A DNA stretch of 64,000 nt from Saprospiraceae bacterium (lineage in GTDB: Bacteria; Bacteroidota; Bacteroidia; Chitinophagales; Saprospiraceae): the NCBI GenBank assembly GCA_028280415.1, contig JANQLV010000048.1, forward strand, positions 124,001 through 188,000. The letters run 5' to 3'. This document shows, piece by piece, positions 17,448-26,548 of this stretch; the stretch's first letter is position 1, and each line of letters begins with the position of its first letter. Made by a program: the position numbers and the translations under genes. The notes beneath the pieces were generated by a model. The model had not been told where the DNA came from. It searched no databases and saw only the letters and a list, made by a program, of their open reading frames with translations.

Positions 17448-18308
17448 ATGAATACAACAACCATCCGGGTAGGCGGTGTGCCAGAGCATTTTAACTTACC
17501 AATACATTTGGCAATTGAGCAAAATTTATTTGAAACACGTGGGGTAAAGGTAGAGTGGACGACATTTAAAGGTGGTACGGGACAAATGACAAAGGCACTG
17601 GCCGATGGTGAAGTGGATATGTGCATCTTATTGACCGAAGGCATTATTAATGCTATTGTAAAAGGTAATCCCTCTAAAATTATCAGCGAATACGTCACCA
17701 CTCCTCTAACCTGGGGTATTCATACCGGAGCAAATAATCAGCTGGATAATTACAAACATATTTATGATAAAAAATACGGAATCAGTCGTTTTGGTTCCGG
17801 ATCACATCTGATGGCTATCGTTGATGCGAATACCAATGGACACACACTTTCCAAAGATCAATTTGTCATTGTAAAAAATCTGGAAGGTGCTTTAGAATCT
17901 CTGACAAAATTAGAAACAGATGTTTTCTATTGGGAAAAATACACCACTAAGCCTTGGGTGGACTCCAATCAATTGCGCAGAGTCGGAGAATACAAAACGC
18001 CCTGGCCCTGTTTTATGATTGCGGCAACGGATGATATATTGAAAAGAGAACCGGATAATGTTATCCGAACATTAAGAACCATCCACGATTCCTGTGATCG
18101 TTTTATGCAAGATGATGATGTGATCAAATTAGTCAGTGAACGTTATCAGCAAAAGCTTAAAGATGCAGAAAGGTGGTACCATAGTACGGAGTGGGCGATT
18201 CACGGCTGGGTGCGAGATAAAATGTTGAAAAGTGTGATCTATCATTTGCGGACGGCAGAAATTATCGGTGAAGATGAAATAATTCCGGAATTAATCTGGC
18301 GAAAATAA
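17448..18308 (+). CDS. Type-2 periplasmic-binding-protein fold, without signal peptide
   Basis: The product has 286 residues. The fold is that of NMT1/THI5- or SsuA-like solute-binding proteins: IRVGGVPEHFNLPIHLAIEQNLFE, then GVKVEWTTFKGGTGQMTKALADGEVDMCILLTEG, split over the first lobe, and a second lobe with YGISRFGSGSHLMAIVDA. No export signal or lipobox precedes it; the first residues MNTTTIRVGG enter the first strand directly. No ABC permease or ATPase gene lies nearby. It is therefore probably a cytosolic ligand-binding protein or an enzyme related to the thiamine-pyrimidine synthase branch, but the Cys-rich CCCFC iron motif of THI5 is absent. Function is unresolved. Confidence 0.8.
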   Translation: MNTTTIRVGGVPEHFNLPIHLAIEQNLFETRGVKVEWTTFKGGTGQMTKALADGEVDMCILLTEGIINAIVKGNPSKIISEYVTTPLTWGIHTGANNQLDNYKHIYDKKYGISRFGSGSHLMAIVDANTNGHTLSKDQFVIVKNLEGALESLTKLETDVFYWEKYTTKPWVDSNQLRRVGEYKTPWPCFMIAATDDILKREPDNVIRTLRTIHDSCDRFMQDDDVIKLVSERYQQKLKDAERWYHSTEWAIHGWVRDKMLKSVIYHLRTAEIIGEDEIIPELIWRK

Positions 18309-18491
18309 ACTGGGCTCCAAATAACTTGACCTTTCTCTGATTTTCCAATATTAAATAGTGAAACTTGGACTGCAGTATCAGCTCAGTAAATAGAGGTATG
18401 GATTTATCCCTAATAAGAAAGGCTTCACTCATTCACTTATGCAGTTACAATTCAAAAACTGTATTTTATAATAAATCAAAAAATATCAAGC

Positions 18492-19217
18492 ATGAAACTT
18501 TATTTAACCTCAATAGTCCTTTTACTTTTTCCTCTTTCTTCAATTTGCCAGGAAAATGATGTTGCTAACCAAAAATCAGTAATTCAGGTAATCGGATATT
18601 CAGAAGAAAAAATTGCTCCAAATGAGATTTATATTAGTTTAACTCTATTTGAATATTACCAGGGGCGAAAGTTGATTAAAATAGAAGATCAGGAAAGAAA
18701 TTTCATTGACAGCTTGGCAAGATATGGAATTCCAAAAGACAATATAAAAGCCTTTAAGACGAAAGCACAGTACAAAAAAGTGAAACCGCTCAAAAAGGGA
18801 ACAGTGGCCTCCAAGTCTTACTCAATAATAGGCAATGATGCCAAGGATGTAAGAAATGTATTTAGTGTATTGCGCAATCTTAAGATACAGAGTGCCTACA
18901 TAGAAAAAGTGAGTCATTCAGAAATTGAAGAGATCAAGAAAAGGAATAGAATAAAAGCAATAAAAAATGCAAAGGATAAAGCTGAGTATTTACTCTCGGC
19001 GATTGACGAAGAATTGGGAAAGCCAATGTTAATAAAGGAGACTAATAATGCCGGGGTAACTATTAGAGGTTCGCGGCCAAGTGCCACTGATTATTATATC
19101 GATGGGATAAGGGTTTCCCAATCTCAACCGCTTGATACAAGCAAATATGTTAAGGAAGTAGAATTTAAAGATATCATCGTGGATTCAGGTGTTTTTATCA
19201 AATTTGAGATTAAATAA
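18492..19217 (+). CDS. SIMPL-domain (DUF541) exported protein with a TonB-plug-like insert
   Basis: The product has 241 residues. The signal peptide ends near SSICQ (residue 20). A SIMPL domain follows (VIQVIGYSEEKIAPNEIYISLTL, then a helical IKAIKNAKDKAEYLLSAIDEELGKP stretch). SIMPL proteins are periplasmic or membrane-linked and of largely unknown role. Unusually, residues 198-218 carry GVTIRGSRPSA then TDYYIDGIRV, which resembles the plug motif of TonB-dependent receptors and related exposed segments in Bacteroidota proteins. The final strand (FKDIIVDSGVFIKFEI) closes the SIMPL fold. It appears to be a single-gene unit. Confidence 0.82.
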   Translation: MKLYLTSIVLLLFPLSSICQENDVANQKSVIQVIGYSEEKIAPNEIYISLTLFEYYQGRKLIKIEDQERNFIDSLARYGIPKDNIKAFKTKAQYKKVKPLKKGTVASKSYSIIGNDAKDVRNVFSVLRNLKIQSAYIEKVSHSEIEEIKKRNRIKAIKNAKDKAEYLLSAIDEELGKPMLIKETNNAGVTIRGSRPSATDYYIDGIRVSQSQPLDTSKYVKEVEFKDIIVDSGVFIKFEIK

Positions 19218-19254
19218 AAACTCATTTCAGCTATATATTTCAGGCCTTTGAAGA

Positions 19255-20433
19255 TCAATTAGCCTGCTGAAAAGAATTTAATCGGTAAAATAACAATCCG
19301 GCAGCCGGTCCGATGACTAAAATGAGAAAAAGATATTCCGGACTGATGTAGTCACTGAGGTAGTTGATTAGTTGAATGCTGATAATGGTTATGGAAAAGC
19401 CAATGCAATTCACGATAGTCAATGCGGTACCTTTTACTTCAGCTATTGCATTTTGCGCAACGAGCGTGGAGAAAAGGGGAGAATCGGCAATCACTACCAA
19501 TCCCCAAAAAATTAAAAAGCCAAGACAAAGCAATAGCGATCCACTTTGAAATACAAAAGGAGATAACAAACAGCATAGTCCCGATAACAGGAGTGCCAGA
19601 AATGCCACCTTCTGAGCACCAAAAGATTGCGATAAATATCCGCCAATGACACAGGCTAATCCTCCCAGGCCAATAATCAAAAAGGACCAAAATGCAGTAT
19701 TGAGCTGTAAATCGACATTAGACTGGATAAAGTTTTGTAACATAACCGGTACAAAGGCCCAGAAGGCATACAGTTCCCACATATGTCCGAAATAACCAAA
19801 GGCTGCTATTCGAAAAGGCTTGCTTTTAAATACTTTCAGGAAACCCTTGAGTTCGATTTTTTGACTCGGTTTTCGAAAAGGGCCATCGGGGACAAAGAAG
19901 AATATCATTACCCCGCCGGCAATAGCTAAAGCGGAAGTGGTGATCAAAACAAAGCGCCAGGGAAGGTTCGCCCCCAGGCTATTTAGCAAATGCGGAAAAG
20001 CAGTACCAAGCACCAATGCTCCAACCAGAAATCCCAGAGATTTTCCCAGCCCCTTGCTGAAATAATCTGCAGCAATTTTCATCCCTACCGGATAGATACC
20101 CGCTAAAAAATAACCGGTCATAAATCTCAAGATCAATAAACTCAGAAAAGTATTGCCGGACCAGATCGTTCCAAGATTGAATAGTGCTCCGAGAATTGCA
20201 CTTGCGAAAAAGACTTTGGAAGGGGAGAAGCGATCTGCAATGGAGAGCATGGCAAAACTTAGCGTCCCGCTGATAAAACCAAACTGTACAGCCGAAGTTA
20301 AATCGCCTAAAGCATCCTTGGATAAATCGAAGTTTGCAACGAGATCACTCATCACCCCGTTTCCTGCGAACCATAAAGAGGTACAGCAAAACTGGGCAAT
20401 GACTATAATCAATAGAATGTTTTTTTGATTCAT
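19255..20433 (-). CDS. Major facilitator superfamily transporter
   Basis: The product has 392 residues from ATG 20433; an in-frame TTG at 20460 would add nine polar residues. About 12 transmembrane segments are visible, beginning NILLIIVIAQFCCTSLWFAGNGV, with the MFS signature region ADRFSPSKVFFASAILGALF between TM2 and TM3 and a central loop VPDGPFRKPSQKIELKGF. It is an inner-membrane secondary carrier of the CynX/NimT-like or multidrug type; substrate cannot be told. Just upstream lies a -7 box abutting two 15-bp direct repeats, which may be a regulator-binding site. The gene is monocistronic and convergent with the SIMPL gene. Confidence 0.92.
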   Translation of the reverse strand: MNQKNILLIIVIAQFCCTSLWFAGNGVMSDLVANFDLSKDALGDLTSAVQFGFISGTLSFAMLSIADRFSPSKVFFASAILGALFNLGTIWSGNTFLSLLILRFMTGYFLAGIYPVGMKIAADYFSKGLGKSLGFLVGALVLGTAFPHLLNSLGANLPWRFVLITTSALAIAGGVMIFFFVPDGPFRKPSQKIELKGFLKVFKSKPFRIAAFGYFGHMWELYAFWAFVPVMLQNFIQSNVDLQLNTAFWSFLIIGLGGLACVIGGYLSQSFGAQKVAFLALLLSGLCCLLSPFVFQSGSLLLCLGFLIFWGLVVIADSPLFSTLVAQNAIAEVKGTALTIVNCIGFSITIISIQLINYLSDYISPEYLFLILVIGPAAGLLFYRLNSFQQAN

Positions 20434-20499
20434 TTCTCGATCTCTATCAATAGGAGTCAACCTGAATTTTAACCTTGTACTAACATGAAATCATGAAGA

Positions 20500-20543
20500 C
20501 AAATTTAAGGTTCGAAAATCGAAAATCGAGGTTCGAAAATCGA
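20500..20543 (-). promoter_or_regulatory. MFS gene promoter region with tandem 15-bp direct repeats
   Basis: On the minus strand TAAATTTG (20500-20507) fits the -7 consensus. Directly upstream are two identical copies of AGGTTCGAAAATCGA (plus strand, 20508-20522 and 20529-20543), 21 bp apart, i.e. two helical turns. They sit where a -33 box would be, and no TTG is present there. An activator binding side by side on one DNA face would explain this; no regulator gene is adjacent. Confidence 0.6.
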
Positions 20544-20632
20544 CGAAAAGTTAAATGCATTAAATTTCGCAGAGGATATTAGCTAAAAAAATCGGAATAA
20601 CTCATTTTAGTCTTTGTTTTAGTACTTGATTA

Positions 20633-21043
20633 TTATATCCTTCTGTCTTTTTCTTCGATTGGTAAATCATTGATACTGGCATAGCGTTTTTTCATCAGAC
20701 CATTTTCATCAAACTCCCAATTTTCATTCCCATATGCTCTGAACCATTGCCCTTCACGGTTCCTGTATTCATATTCAAAACGAACGGCGATACGATTTTC
20801 TCTAAAGCCCCAAAGCTCTTTTTTGAGTCTGTAATCCAATTCGGTTTCCCATTTTCTTTCCAGAAAAGCCTGTACTTCTTCCCGGCCATTAAGGAACTCA
20901 ATTCGGTTTCTCCATTCTGTATCTACTGTATAAGCTTTAGAAACTTTTACCGGGTCTTTGGTGTTCCAGGCATCTTCTGCTGCCTGTACTTTTTGCTTTG
21001 CGGTCTCTTCCGTAAACGGAGGTAAAGGATATTTTTTTTCCAT
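20633..21043 (-). CDS. DUF1348 (SnoaL/NTF2-like) family protein
   Basis: The product has 136 residues from ATG 21043; 15 upstream in-frame codons are not family-like. The sequence matches DUF1348 closely: [20 protein letters not shown], then [19 protein letters not shown], then [47 protein letters not shown] and ASINDLPI. The family has an NTF2-like cone fold with a pocket; no reaction has been firmly assigned. It is cytosolic. The region on its 5' side (21044-21493) has no gene but contains a symmetric inverted repeat at 21356-21392. Confidence 0.93.
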   Translation of the reverse strand: MEKKYPLPPFTEETAKQKVQAAEDAWNTKDPVKVSKAYTVDTEWRNRIEFLNGREEVQAFLERKWETELDYRLKKELWGFRENRIAVRFEYEYRNREGQWFRAYGNENWEFDENGLMKKRYASINDLPIEEKDRRI

Positions 21044-21493
21044 ATTTTTTGATTTGAATAATTTATAATTACTCCCGCCAGGGGGCATTTAAAATGCAGG
21101 TACAGAAATTTTTTCTTTCGAAATCCGGAAGCACAGGTGTGTATATATCGGCTTTGATGTTTCCAAATGTTGTACCCGTCTTATGCTTGAACTCTTCAAA
21201 GAATATAGGAGCTGAAGTTTATTCCTGCAAACAATCAGCAAACAAAACTTCATGAGCTGAAAAGATAGCGCTCCATGCGCTTCTTGAAATTAAACTTAGA
21301 CAAGCCTTTGAAACTTCTATCTGTTTCATATTGCTCCTGATTTTTTACAAAAGTCAAACCGGCTAACTACAGTTATTGTAATCAACCGGTTTAAATTCGG
21401 GAATCAATTTATGAAATTAAATTTTGATTAAAAGTCTGCAAGCGGATTATTTAGATGATTGAATGCTTTGTTGGCTTAAATTCATTATTCGTA
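21044..21493. other. Gene-free 450-bp stretch with one symmetric inverted repeat
   Basis: No ORF or RNA gene is seen. AAACCGG (21356-21362) pairs with CCGGTTT (21386-21392); inside, TACA (21368-21371) pairs with TGTA (21377-21380), with equal 5-base unpaired gaps on both sides and a 5-base loop. It follows the SDR gene (minus strand) and could be its terminator, but no strong T-run follows. Confidence 0.5.
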
Positions 21494-22240
21494 CTAATTT
21501 CTTCCGGCCATTACACCACCATCGGTATCCCAGATCGCTCCGGTGATCCATGAGCTTTTATCGGAGAAAAGGTGAAGAATCGTTTCGGCAATGTCCTGTG
21601 CGGTTCCGTTGCGGCCAATGGGATGAAAACCGTGGAATCCCTGTAGAGCCTTTTGCGCTTCTGATTTGCCACCAAAAACGGATTCGTAAACAGGTGTTTC
21701 CACTACTGCCGGTGAAACTGCATTTACCCGGATATTATGATCAGCCAGTTCCATAGCAAGGTGTTGAGTCAGGCTGTGTAATCCTGCTTTTTGCATGGAA
21801 TAAGCGGAAGAAGGGGTTGCTTTAACGGCTTGTTTCGCCCACATCGAACCTACATTTACGATGGAACCGCCTCCGTTTTCTTTCATCTTTTTAGCGGCAG
21901 CCTGGGTGATAAAGAAGAATCCACGATTAAGGTCAAGATAAGAATTATAGTCTTCCACACTGTGTTCCAGGAATGGTTTAGGACCGAAGATGCCAGAAGC
22001 ATTGAGCAGATAATCCAGACGATCCAGTCCCGCAATTTTTTCTACCAATGCCTGAGTTTCGTGCTGATTGGTAATATCCACTTTGTGTTTGAATAAACCT
22101 GCTGCATCCGGCAACTTCTCCGGTGTTCGCCCTACTACATGTACGCTTGCGCCTTTTTCCAATAATGCGTTTACCGTAGCCCGGCCGATTCCACTGGTAC
22201 CACCAATGATTAATGCTGTTTTTTGATTGAATGAATTCAT
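21494..22240 (-). CDS. Short-chain dehydrogenase/reductase (SDR)
   Basis: The product has 248 residues with a classical SDR layout: the NAD(P)-binding GGTSGIGRA near the N-terminus, VVGRTPEK after the second strand (Arg suggests NADP preference), [11 protein letters not shown] (the usual NAG motif reads NAS), the active site Ser in VNVGSMWAK, and Tyr/Lys in YSMQK, then [14 protein letters not shown]. The C-terminus has [18 protein letters not shown], the usual SDR ending. The substrate is unknown. It lies 52 bp downstream of a TetR regulator gene on the same strand, with a palindromic operator in the gap, so it is probably the regulator's main target. Confidence 0.94.
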   Translation of the reverse strand: MNSFNQKTALIIGGTSGIGRATVNALLEKGASVHVVGRTPEKLPDAAGLFKHKVDITNQHETQALVEKIAGLDRLDYLLNASGIFGPKPFLEHSVEDYNSYLDLNRGFFFITQAAAKKMKENGGGSIVNVGSMWAKQAVKATPSSAYSMQKAGLHSLTQHLAMELADHNIRVNAVSPAVVETPVYESVFGGKSEAQKALQGFHGFHPIGRNGTAQDIAETILHLFSDKSSWITGAIWDTDGGVMAGRN

Positions 22241-22256
22241 AAATGTTAATTTATTT

Positions 22257-22274
22257 AGACAGACAAGTCTGTCT
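22257..22274. promoter_or_regulatory. Predicted TetR operator, copy A (upstream of the SDR gene)
   Basis: AGACAGAC-AA-GTCTGTCT is a perfect 8-2-8 palindrome located 17 bp before the SDR start codon. Its core ACAGAC-AA-GTCTGT is identical to the site upstream of the tetR gene (22872-22885), which supports one regulator acting at both. Confidence 0.82.
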
Positions 22275-22292
22275 TTATTTAGATAAAAAAAT

Positions 22293-22844
22293 TTATTTCA
22301 ACAACTGCTTGCAAGTTTCTCTGGCAGAAAGAATCGGCCATTCATCCTGGTGCAAATGACTCTCGGAAACTGCTGATTCGTATAATAGGTAAACTTGTCG
22401 GGATAAGTGTGCTTTGGGATTCTTGATATTTTTTTCGATGATTTGTTCAATGAATTGAATGAGTTCTTTTTTCTGTTTTTGAATTTCTTTACCTATTTGA
22501 TTCTTTTCCTTTGGAATTTCGGATACGGTATTGAGGCACCAGCAACCATTGAAGTCCTTATCATTAAAAAAAGCGGATAAGAAGTCAAATAGTGCCAATA
22601 ATTTTCCTTTTCCCCTGGGCGCTTTTTCTACAAATTCTCCGATATCATTAAGGAATACCTCGTTTTTATACTGTAAGTAAGCCAGACATATATCATCCTT
22701 TGATCGAAAATGGCTATACAAGGTAGCCTTGGCAATACCAGCTTCCCGGATGATCTCATTGATACCGGTTAGATTATAACCATTCTGATAAAAAAGCCGG
22801 GCAGCTGTTTCTATAATTGTTTTTCTGACTAAAGAATGTTTCAT
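22293..22844 (-). CDS. TetR-family repressor of the SDR gene
   Basis: The product has 183 residues. The DNA-binding domain occupies residues 6-55 ([20 protein letters not shown], then [27 protein letters not shown], split). The C-terminal ligand domain has a [12 protein letters not shown] segment, as in LmrA/YxaF-like regulators (LmrA/YxaF-type C-terminal domain, tentative). The identical palindromes upstream of this gene and upstream of the SDR gene resemble the TAGAC-type operators described for that group. Two Cys residues two apart (Cys91/93 region) could in principle be redox- or electrophile-sensitive, which would fit control of a reductase; this is inference. Confidence 0.92.
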   Translation of the reverse strand: MKHSLVRKTIIETAARLFYQNGYNLTGINEIIREAGIAKATLYSHFRSKDDICLAYLQYKNEVFLNDIGEFVEKAPRGKGKLLALFDFLSAFFNDKDFNGCWCLNTVSEIPKEKNQIGKEIQKQKKELIQFIEQIIEKNIKNPKAHLSRQVYLLYESAVSESHLHQDEWPILSARETCKQLLK

Positions 22845-22848
22845 GTCC

Positions 22849-22887
22849 CAAATGTAGATAAATTTTTAAAAACAGACAAGTCTGTCT
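22849..22887 (-). promoter_or_regulatory. tetR promoter with operator copy B covering the -33 box
   Basis: On the minus strand TTG (22877-22879), a 20-bp spacer and TACATTTG (22849-22856) form a full Bacteroidota promoter five bases before the ATG, so the transcript is nearly leaderless. The palindrome ACAGAC-AA-GTCTGT (22872-22885) covers the TTG box; a bound repressor would block sigma-factor contact. Confidence 0.8.
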
Positions 22888-23217
22888 TTTTTGTTTATTC
22901 ATAAAACCCTGTATTATTATCAAAATGTAATTGTTATGACGAATTCGCTTTACCTGATCACAAAACAGTTGACAAGCGCTCAAACCTTATTTCTTGAATG
23001 TTAGCTAAAACAGTAAAAGCATCAGGCTGATTCTTCTATCCCTTTGAGAATTATTATTGTACTCTCTTTGAAAGTATATGAAAAACATTATATTTGTTTT
23101 ATCCATTCTAATGTGTTTCCAATAATTTGGTATATTTAAAAAACGAATCGCGATTTAAGTTTCCCGGTTCTTTCCGCCTTTTCTATAAACATTGGTGAAA
23201 ACTAAAATACGAGCGAA
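22888..23217 (+). promoter_or_regulatory. 330-bp intergenic region with promoter for the large CTD protein
   Basis: No gene is present. TTG (23068-23070), an 18-bp spacer and TATATTTG (23089-23096) make a good Bacteroidota promoter directed at the gene starting at 23218, leaving a leader of roughly 115 bases. Confidence 0.65.
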
Positions 23218-26200
23218 ATGAACCCAAGAATTGCAGATTTAAACAGTAAGCTTATTCATAAGCATTTACAGAGATGCGCTAAAATTATATTCCCGGCCTT
23301 ATCCTTCCTGGCATTTGCTTTTCAGCTAAATGCTCAGAAAACTCCAAGCCAGACCAAGACTTATCTCCTGGACAATGCTCAGACGAAGGTTGAAATCAGC
23401 GTTTATAACAATCTGAATACTTCGGCTAAACAAGGAGAACAAGCCGGTGCTTTATTGAACGGTCAGGCAGTGACCAACTGTAATACGTACAGTGAAATTG
23501 AAGCAACTAATTTTTCTCAGAATGGACCATTAGATGAGGTTGGTTGTCAGAATAGTGATTCAATCGAGATTTGTTTTCGGGTTTTTAATTTTAATTCGGG
23601 GATGGGAACTAATTCCTGCCAGTATTTTCATGGCTTGGTACCCGATTTCGGGACATGCCTGAACGTATTTCCCGGCCCTGATGGAGAGCCGGGTTTGATT
23701 ACTCAGCCAATGAGCAATAATTCCGGTGCCGGGGTATGGCAATGGTTTCCAAATGGATTTACTACCTATAATGATATTCCCAATGGCTACCTGCCTCCGG
23801 GAGAACCGGTTGGCGCGGGTTGGTTTTACATACTTAATCCGGGCTCAAATCCGCAATGTACCGATTACTCCGATCCCAATTGCACCTGGGGAGATGGTCT
23901 GGGATGTAATGATAATAATGGTGCTTACTGGGAGGTTTGTTTTTTAGCTGAACCTGTTTGCACAGAACCGGGAACAGAGCTGTGTGAAATCTCCTTTCGA
24001 ACTTTTGGAGATGGCGAGACTGGTGGTTGGGAAATGCCGGGTTGTGAAAATGATCAGTTCTGGACCTACTCATTTACTAAAACCTGTTGCGAAGAACCTA
24101 TCATTACGAATACGGAACTGGATTTTACAGTTTGCTCCGGTGAACTTTTTGAACTGGAATTGACCAGCAATATGGATCCTGAAACTACCTATGATTGGTA
24201 TGTTCTCCCGAATGTTCATGGTGCTAGCTCCGGAACCGGGACGACTATTTCGGATATTTTGACTAATAATACTGGAAGCCCGGTTAATGTTACTTATATC
24301 GTTACACCTACCTGTGCTTTGGGTTGTGCGGGAGAACAAATAACACTTACTGTAACTATTCTTCCAGAGGTAGAAGTTGAACTTTGGACACAAAATATTA
24401 TCTGTGAAGGAGATTGTATTGATATTAGTGCCCAGATACAGAGTAATTCTCCTTATGCTTCGTGTATATGGAATAATGGAATTGTTGATGTTCCCACTAT
24501 TTTTGATTGTCTGTCCGGGAATTCGGTATATAGCCTTACGATTACAGATATTTATGGCTGTACCGGGGAAGCTTCCGTTTTTGTAGAAGTTTTTGAAACA
24601 CTCATTGCAGAAGTTGGCCCTGATCAGGAAATTACCTGTGCCATTCCAAACTGTCAATTACAATCTATTGGCAATGAATGGCCTCATCTTGTTCCACAGT
24701 GGACGGGCCCGGGCATTGATGCTGAAAATGCTAATCTTCCTGCTCCTGTGGTTGATCAAGCCGGTGTTTACGAGCTGATTATTATAAATACACAAAGTGG
24801 ATGTATGTCTGAACCGGTCTCGCTTACGGTAACGGAAAATACAATACCGCCTTTGAATGAAATCATTCAATTAGGAGTATTCGATTGCCATACGGAAAGT
24901 GTGGTACTTACTTCTTTAAAAGAAGAAGAGATCCATTATCAATGGATATTTCCGGATGGACAGATAATAATAGACCTAACTGTAGAGGTTTTCGAACCGG
25001 GAATTTATACTCTTATAGCTACCGACCCATTAAATGGTTGTTCTACTACCGTGAACCTTGAAGTGGAGGATTTAAGAATAGAACCCTTAGCAGATGCTGG
25101 CTTGGATCAACAGATTAATTGTATTGAAGAGACGGCCATTCTGGATGGTACGGCTTCTGAAACGGGAGCTGATATTATTTATCAATGGTTGGGCACTGCC
25201 GGGGAGGTTATTAGCGGAGATACGGAAATGGAGGCCATCGTTTCAAGTGAAGGTATGTATATACTGCAAGTCATTAACACGATCAATAACTGTATGGCCA
25301 GCGATACCGTTATCGTTACTGCTGATCAAACGCTACCGGTAGTGGAGGCAGGTCCAAATCAGGAATTCTCTTGCGAAATACAGCTCCTTGAGCTTAATGG
25401 TCTTACTACTTCGGATATGACGAATATTAGCTGGATGGATCAAGAGGATGTAATTATTGCGCAAAATCTGGAAGTCGAGATCAGTCAGCCTGGCTGGTAT
25501 TTTTTGCAAATTATTAATGAGGAAAATGGATGTAGTGCTAAAGATTCTGTTCTGATTACTGTAAACGAAGATTTGCCTTCTGCCTTGACGCTGGAAACTC
25601 AGGGGACGAGTTGCTTTGGATATCAGGATGGTTTTATAGAAATTTTGGCAGTAAATGGTGGCCAACAGCCTTATCAATTTTCTTTTAACGGAGCAGCCTA
25701 TAGTAATCAAAATAACTGGGACTTACTACCTGCGGGTAATTATCCTGTTGTAGTGAAAGATGCTGAAGGTTGTACTTATGAAACAATTGTAGAAATTCCT
25801 GAAAGAGCGCCGATCCTCTTAGATATTGGCGAAGATATGCTTATTGAATTAGGGGAAAGTCATACCCTTCAAGCGCAAACAAATTTGGAGTCTGATCAAA
25901 TCGAAGGGGTGTATTGGACTCCTGTAAATCAGATTACTTGCCTGGATGATGATTGCCTGGAGATATCTGTGAGTCCTGTAGCTTCTACCAGCTTGGAGCT
26001 GTATCTTGTTGATACTAATGGTTGCACGGCAGAAGATAAAATAAAGCTAAGGGTAAAGAAAAAAAGAGGTGTATTTATCCCCAATATCTTTACGCCCAAT
26101 AATGATGGCATTAATGATGTGTTTTATATTCAGGGTTTACCAAGTGTGAAAAATGTAAAGCGTTTTATTATTTACGACCGCTGGGGAGCAGTTGTTTTTG

Positions 26201-26358
26201 AAAACAGAAATTTCAATATCAATGATCCCGATAGCGGCTGGAACGGAATGTATAAAGGAGAAATGCTGGATACCGGTGTATTTGTCTATACGGTTGAAGT
26301 AGAATTTTCGGGTGGTTATATTAGTGTATTTAAAGGTGATATCACTTTAGCGCGATAA
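23218..26358 (+). CDS. Large surface protein with Ig/PKD-like repeats and T9SS type-B sorting domain
   Basis: The product has 1046 residues. The signal peptide is long (n-region of about 20 residues, cleavage near FQLNAQ, residue 40). Residues 70-300 form a Cys-rich domain (TNCNTYSEIEATNFSQNGP, FRTFGDGETGGWEMPGCEN). Residues 300-880 contain about six Ig/PKD-like modules, several starting ADAGLDQQINC, EAGPNQEFSCE or EVGPDQEITC. Residues 955-1046 are the gliding-type CTD: VFIPNIFTPNNDGINDVFYI, then IYDRWGAVVFEN, GWNGMYKGEMLDTGVFVYTVEV and KGDITLAR. It should be exported by the T9SS and displayed at the surface, perhaps as an adhesin. No PorP/SprF gene is adjacent. Confidence 0.93.
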   Translation: MNPRIADLNSKLIHKHLQRCAKIIFPALSFLAFAFQLNAQKTPSQTKTYLLDNAQTKVEISVYNNLNTSAKQGEQAGALLNGQAVTNCNTYSEIEATNFSQNGPLDEVGCQNSDSIEICFRVFNFNSGMGTNSCQYFHGLVPDFGTCLNVFPGPDGEPGLITQPMSNNSGAGVWQWFPNGFTTYNDIPNGYLPPGEPVGAGWFYILNPGSNPQCTDYSDPNCTWGDGLGCNDNNGAYWEVCFLAEPVCTEPGTELCEISFRTFGDGETGGWEMPGCENDQFWTYSFTKTCCEEPIITNTELDFTVCSGELFELELTSNMDPETTYDWYVLPNVHGASSGTGTTISDILTNNTGSPVNVTYIVTPTCALGCAGEQITLTVTILPEVEVELWTQNIICEGDCIDISAQIQSNSPYASCIWNNGIVDVPTIFDCLSGNSVYSLTITDIYGCTGEASVFVEVFETLIAEVGPDQEITCAIPNCQLQSIGNEWPHLVPQWTGPGIDAENANLPAPVVDQAGVYELIIINTQSGCMSEPVSLTVTENTIPPLNEIIQLGVFDCHTESVVLTSLKEEEIHYQWIFPDGQIIIDLTVEVFEPGIYTLIATDPLNGCSTTVNLEVEDLRIEPLADAGLDQQINCIEETAILDGTASETGADIIYQWLGTAGEVISGDTEMEAIVSSEGMYILQVINTINNCMASDTVIVTADQTLPVVEAGPNQEFSCEIQLLELNGLTTSDMTNISWMDQEDVIIAQNLEVEISQPGWYFLQIINEENGCSAKDSVLITVNEDLPSALTLETQGTSCFGYQDGFIEILAVNGGQQPYQFSFNGAAYSNQNNWDLLPAGNYPVVVKDAEGCTYETIVEIPERAPILLDIGEDMLIELGESHTLQAQTNLESDQIEGVYWTPVNQITCLDDDCLEISVSPVASTSLELYLVDTNGCTAEDKIKLRVKKKRGVFIPNIFTPNNDGINDVFYIQGLPSVKNVKRFIIYDRWGAVVFENRNFNINDPDSGWNGMYKGEMLDTGVFVYTVEVEFSGGYISVFKGDITLAR

Positions 26359-26395
26359 AAAATAAAAAATCATCCCGGAAATTAATCCGGGATGA
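26357..26395 (-). terminator. Rho-independent terminator facing the minus-strand gene at 26549
   Basis: A perfect 10-bp stem (TCATCCCGGA at 26370-26379 with 26386-26395) has a 6-base loop. On the minus strand it is followed by a T-run (complement of the A-run 26357-26369), so it terminates transcripts coming from 26549-26917. The plus-strand side lacks a T-run, although the stem may also stop the CTD-protein transcript. Confidence 0.78.
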
Positions 26396-26548
26396 CTACA
26401 CTAAAACATTTGTGAAACCTGTTACATAGTATTTTGCCAGAGCGGCGTGATAATTTATTCCGATCACAATGCTTATCTTTTGATCAGTTGATTACACGCT
26501 TTTCCGGTCTACTATGACTATGATTTTTTTGCAAACTGCGTTTGCTAT

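Noticed and set aside
24070-24657. 195-codon minus-strand frame inside the large CTD gene
   Set aside because: Antisense shadow of a repeat-rich coding region; Asn/Ile/Arg-biased composition without motifs.
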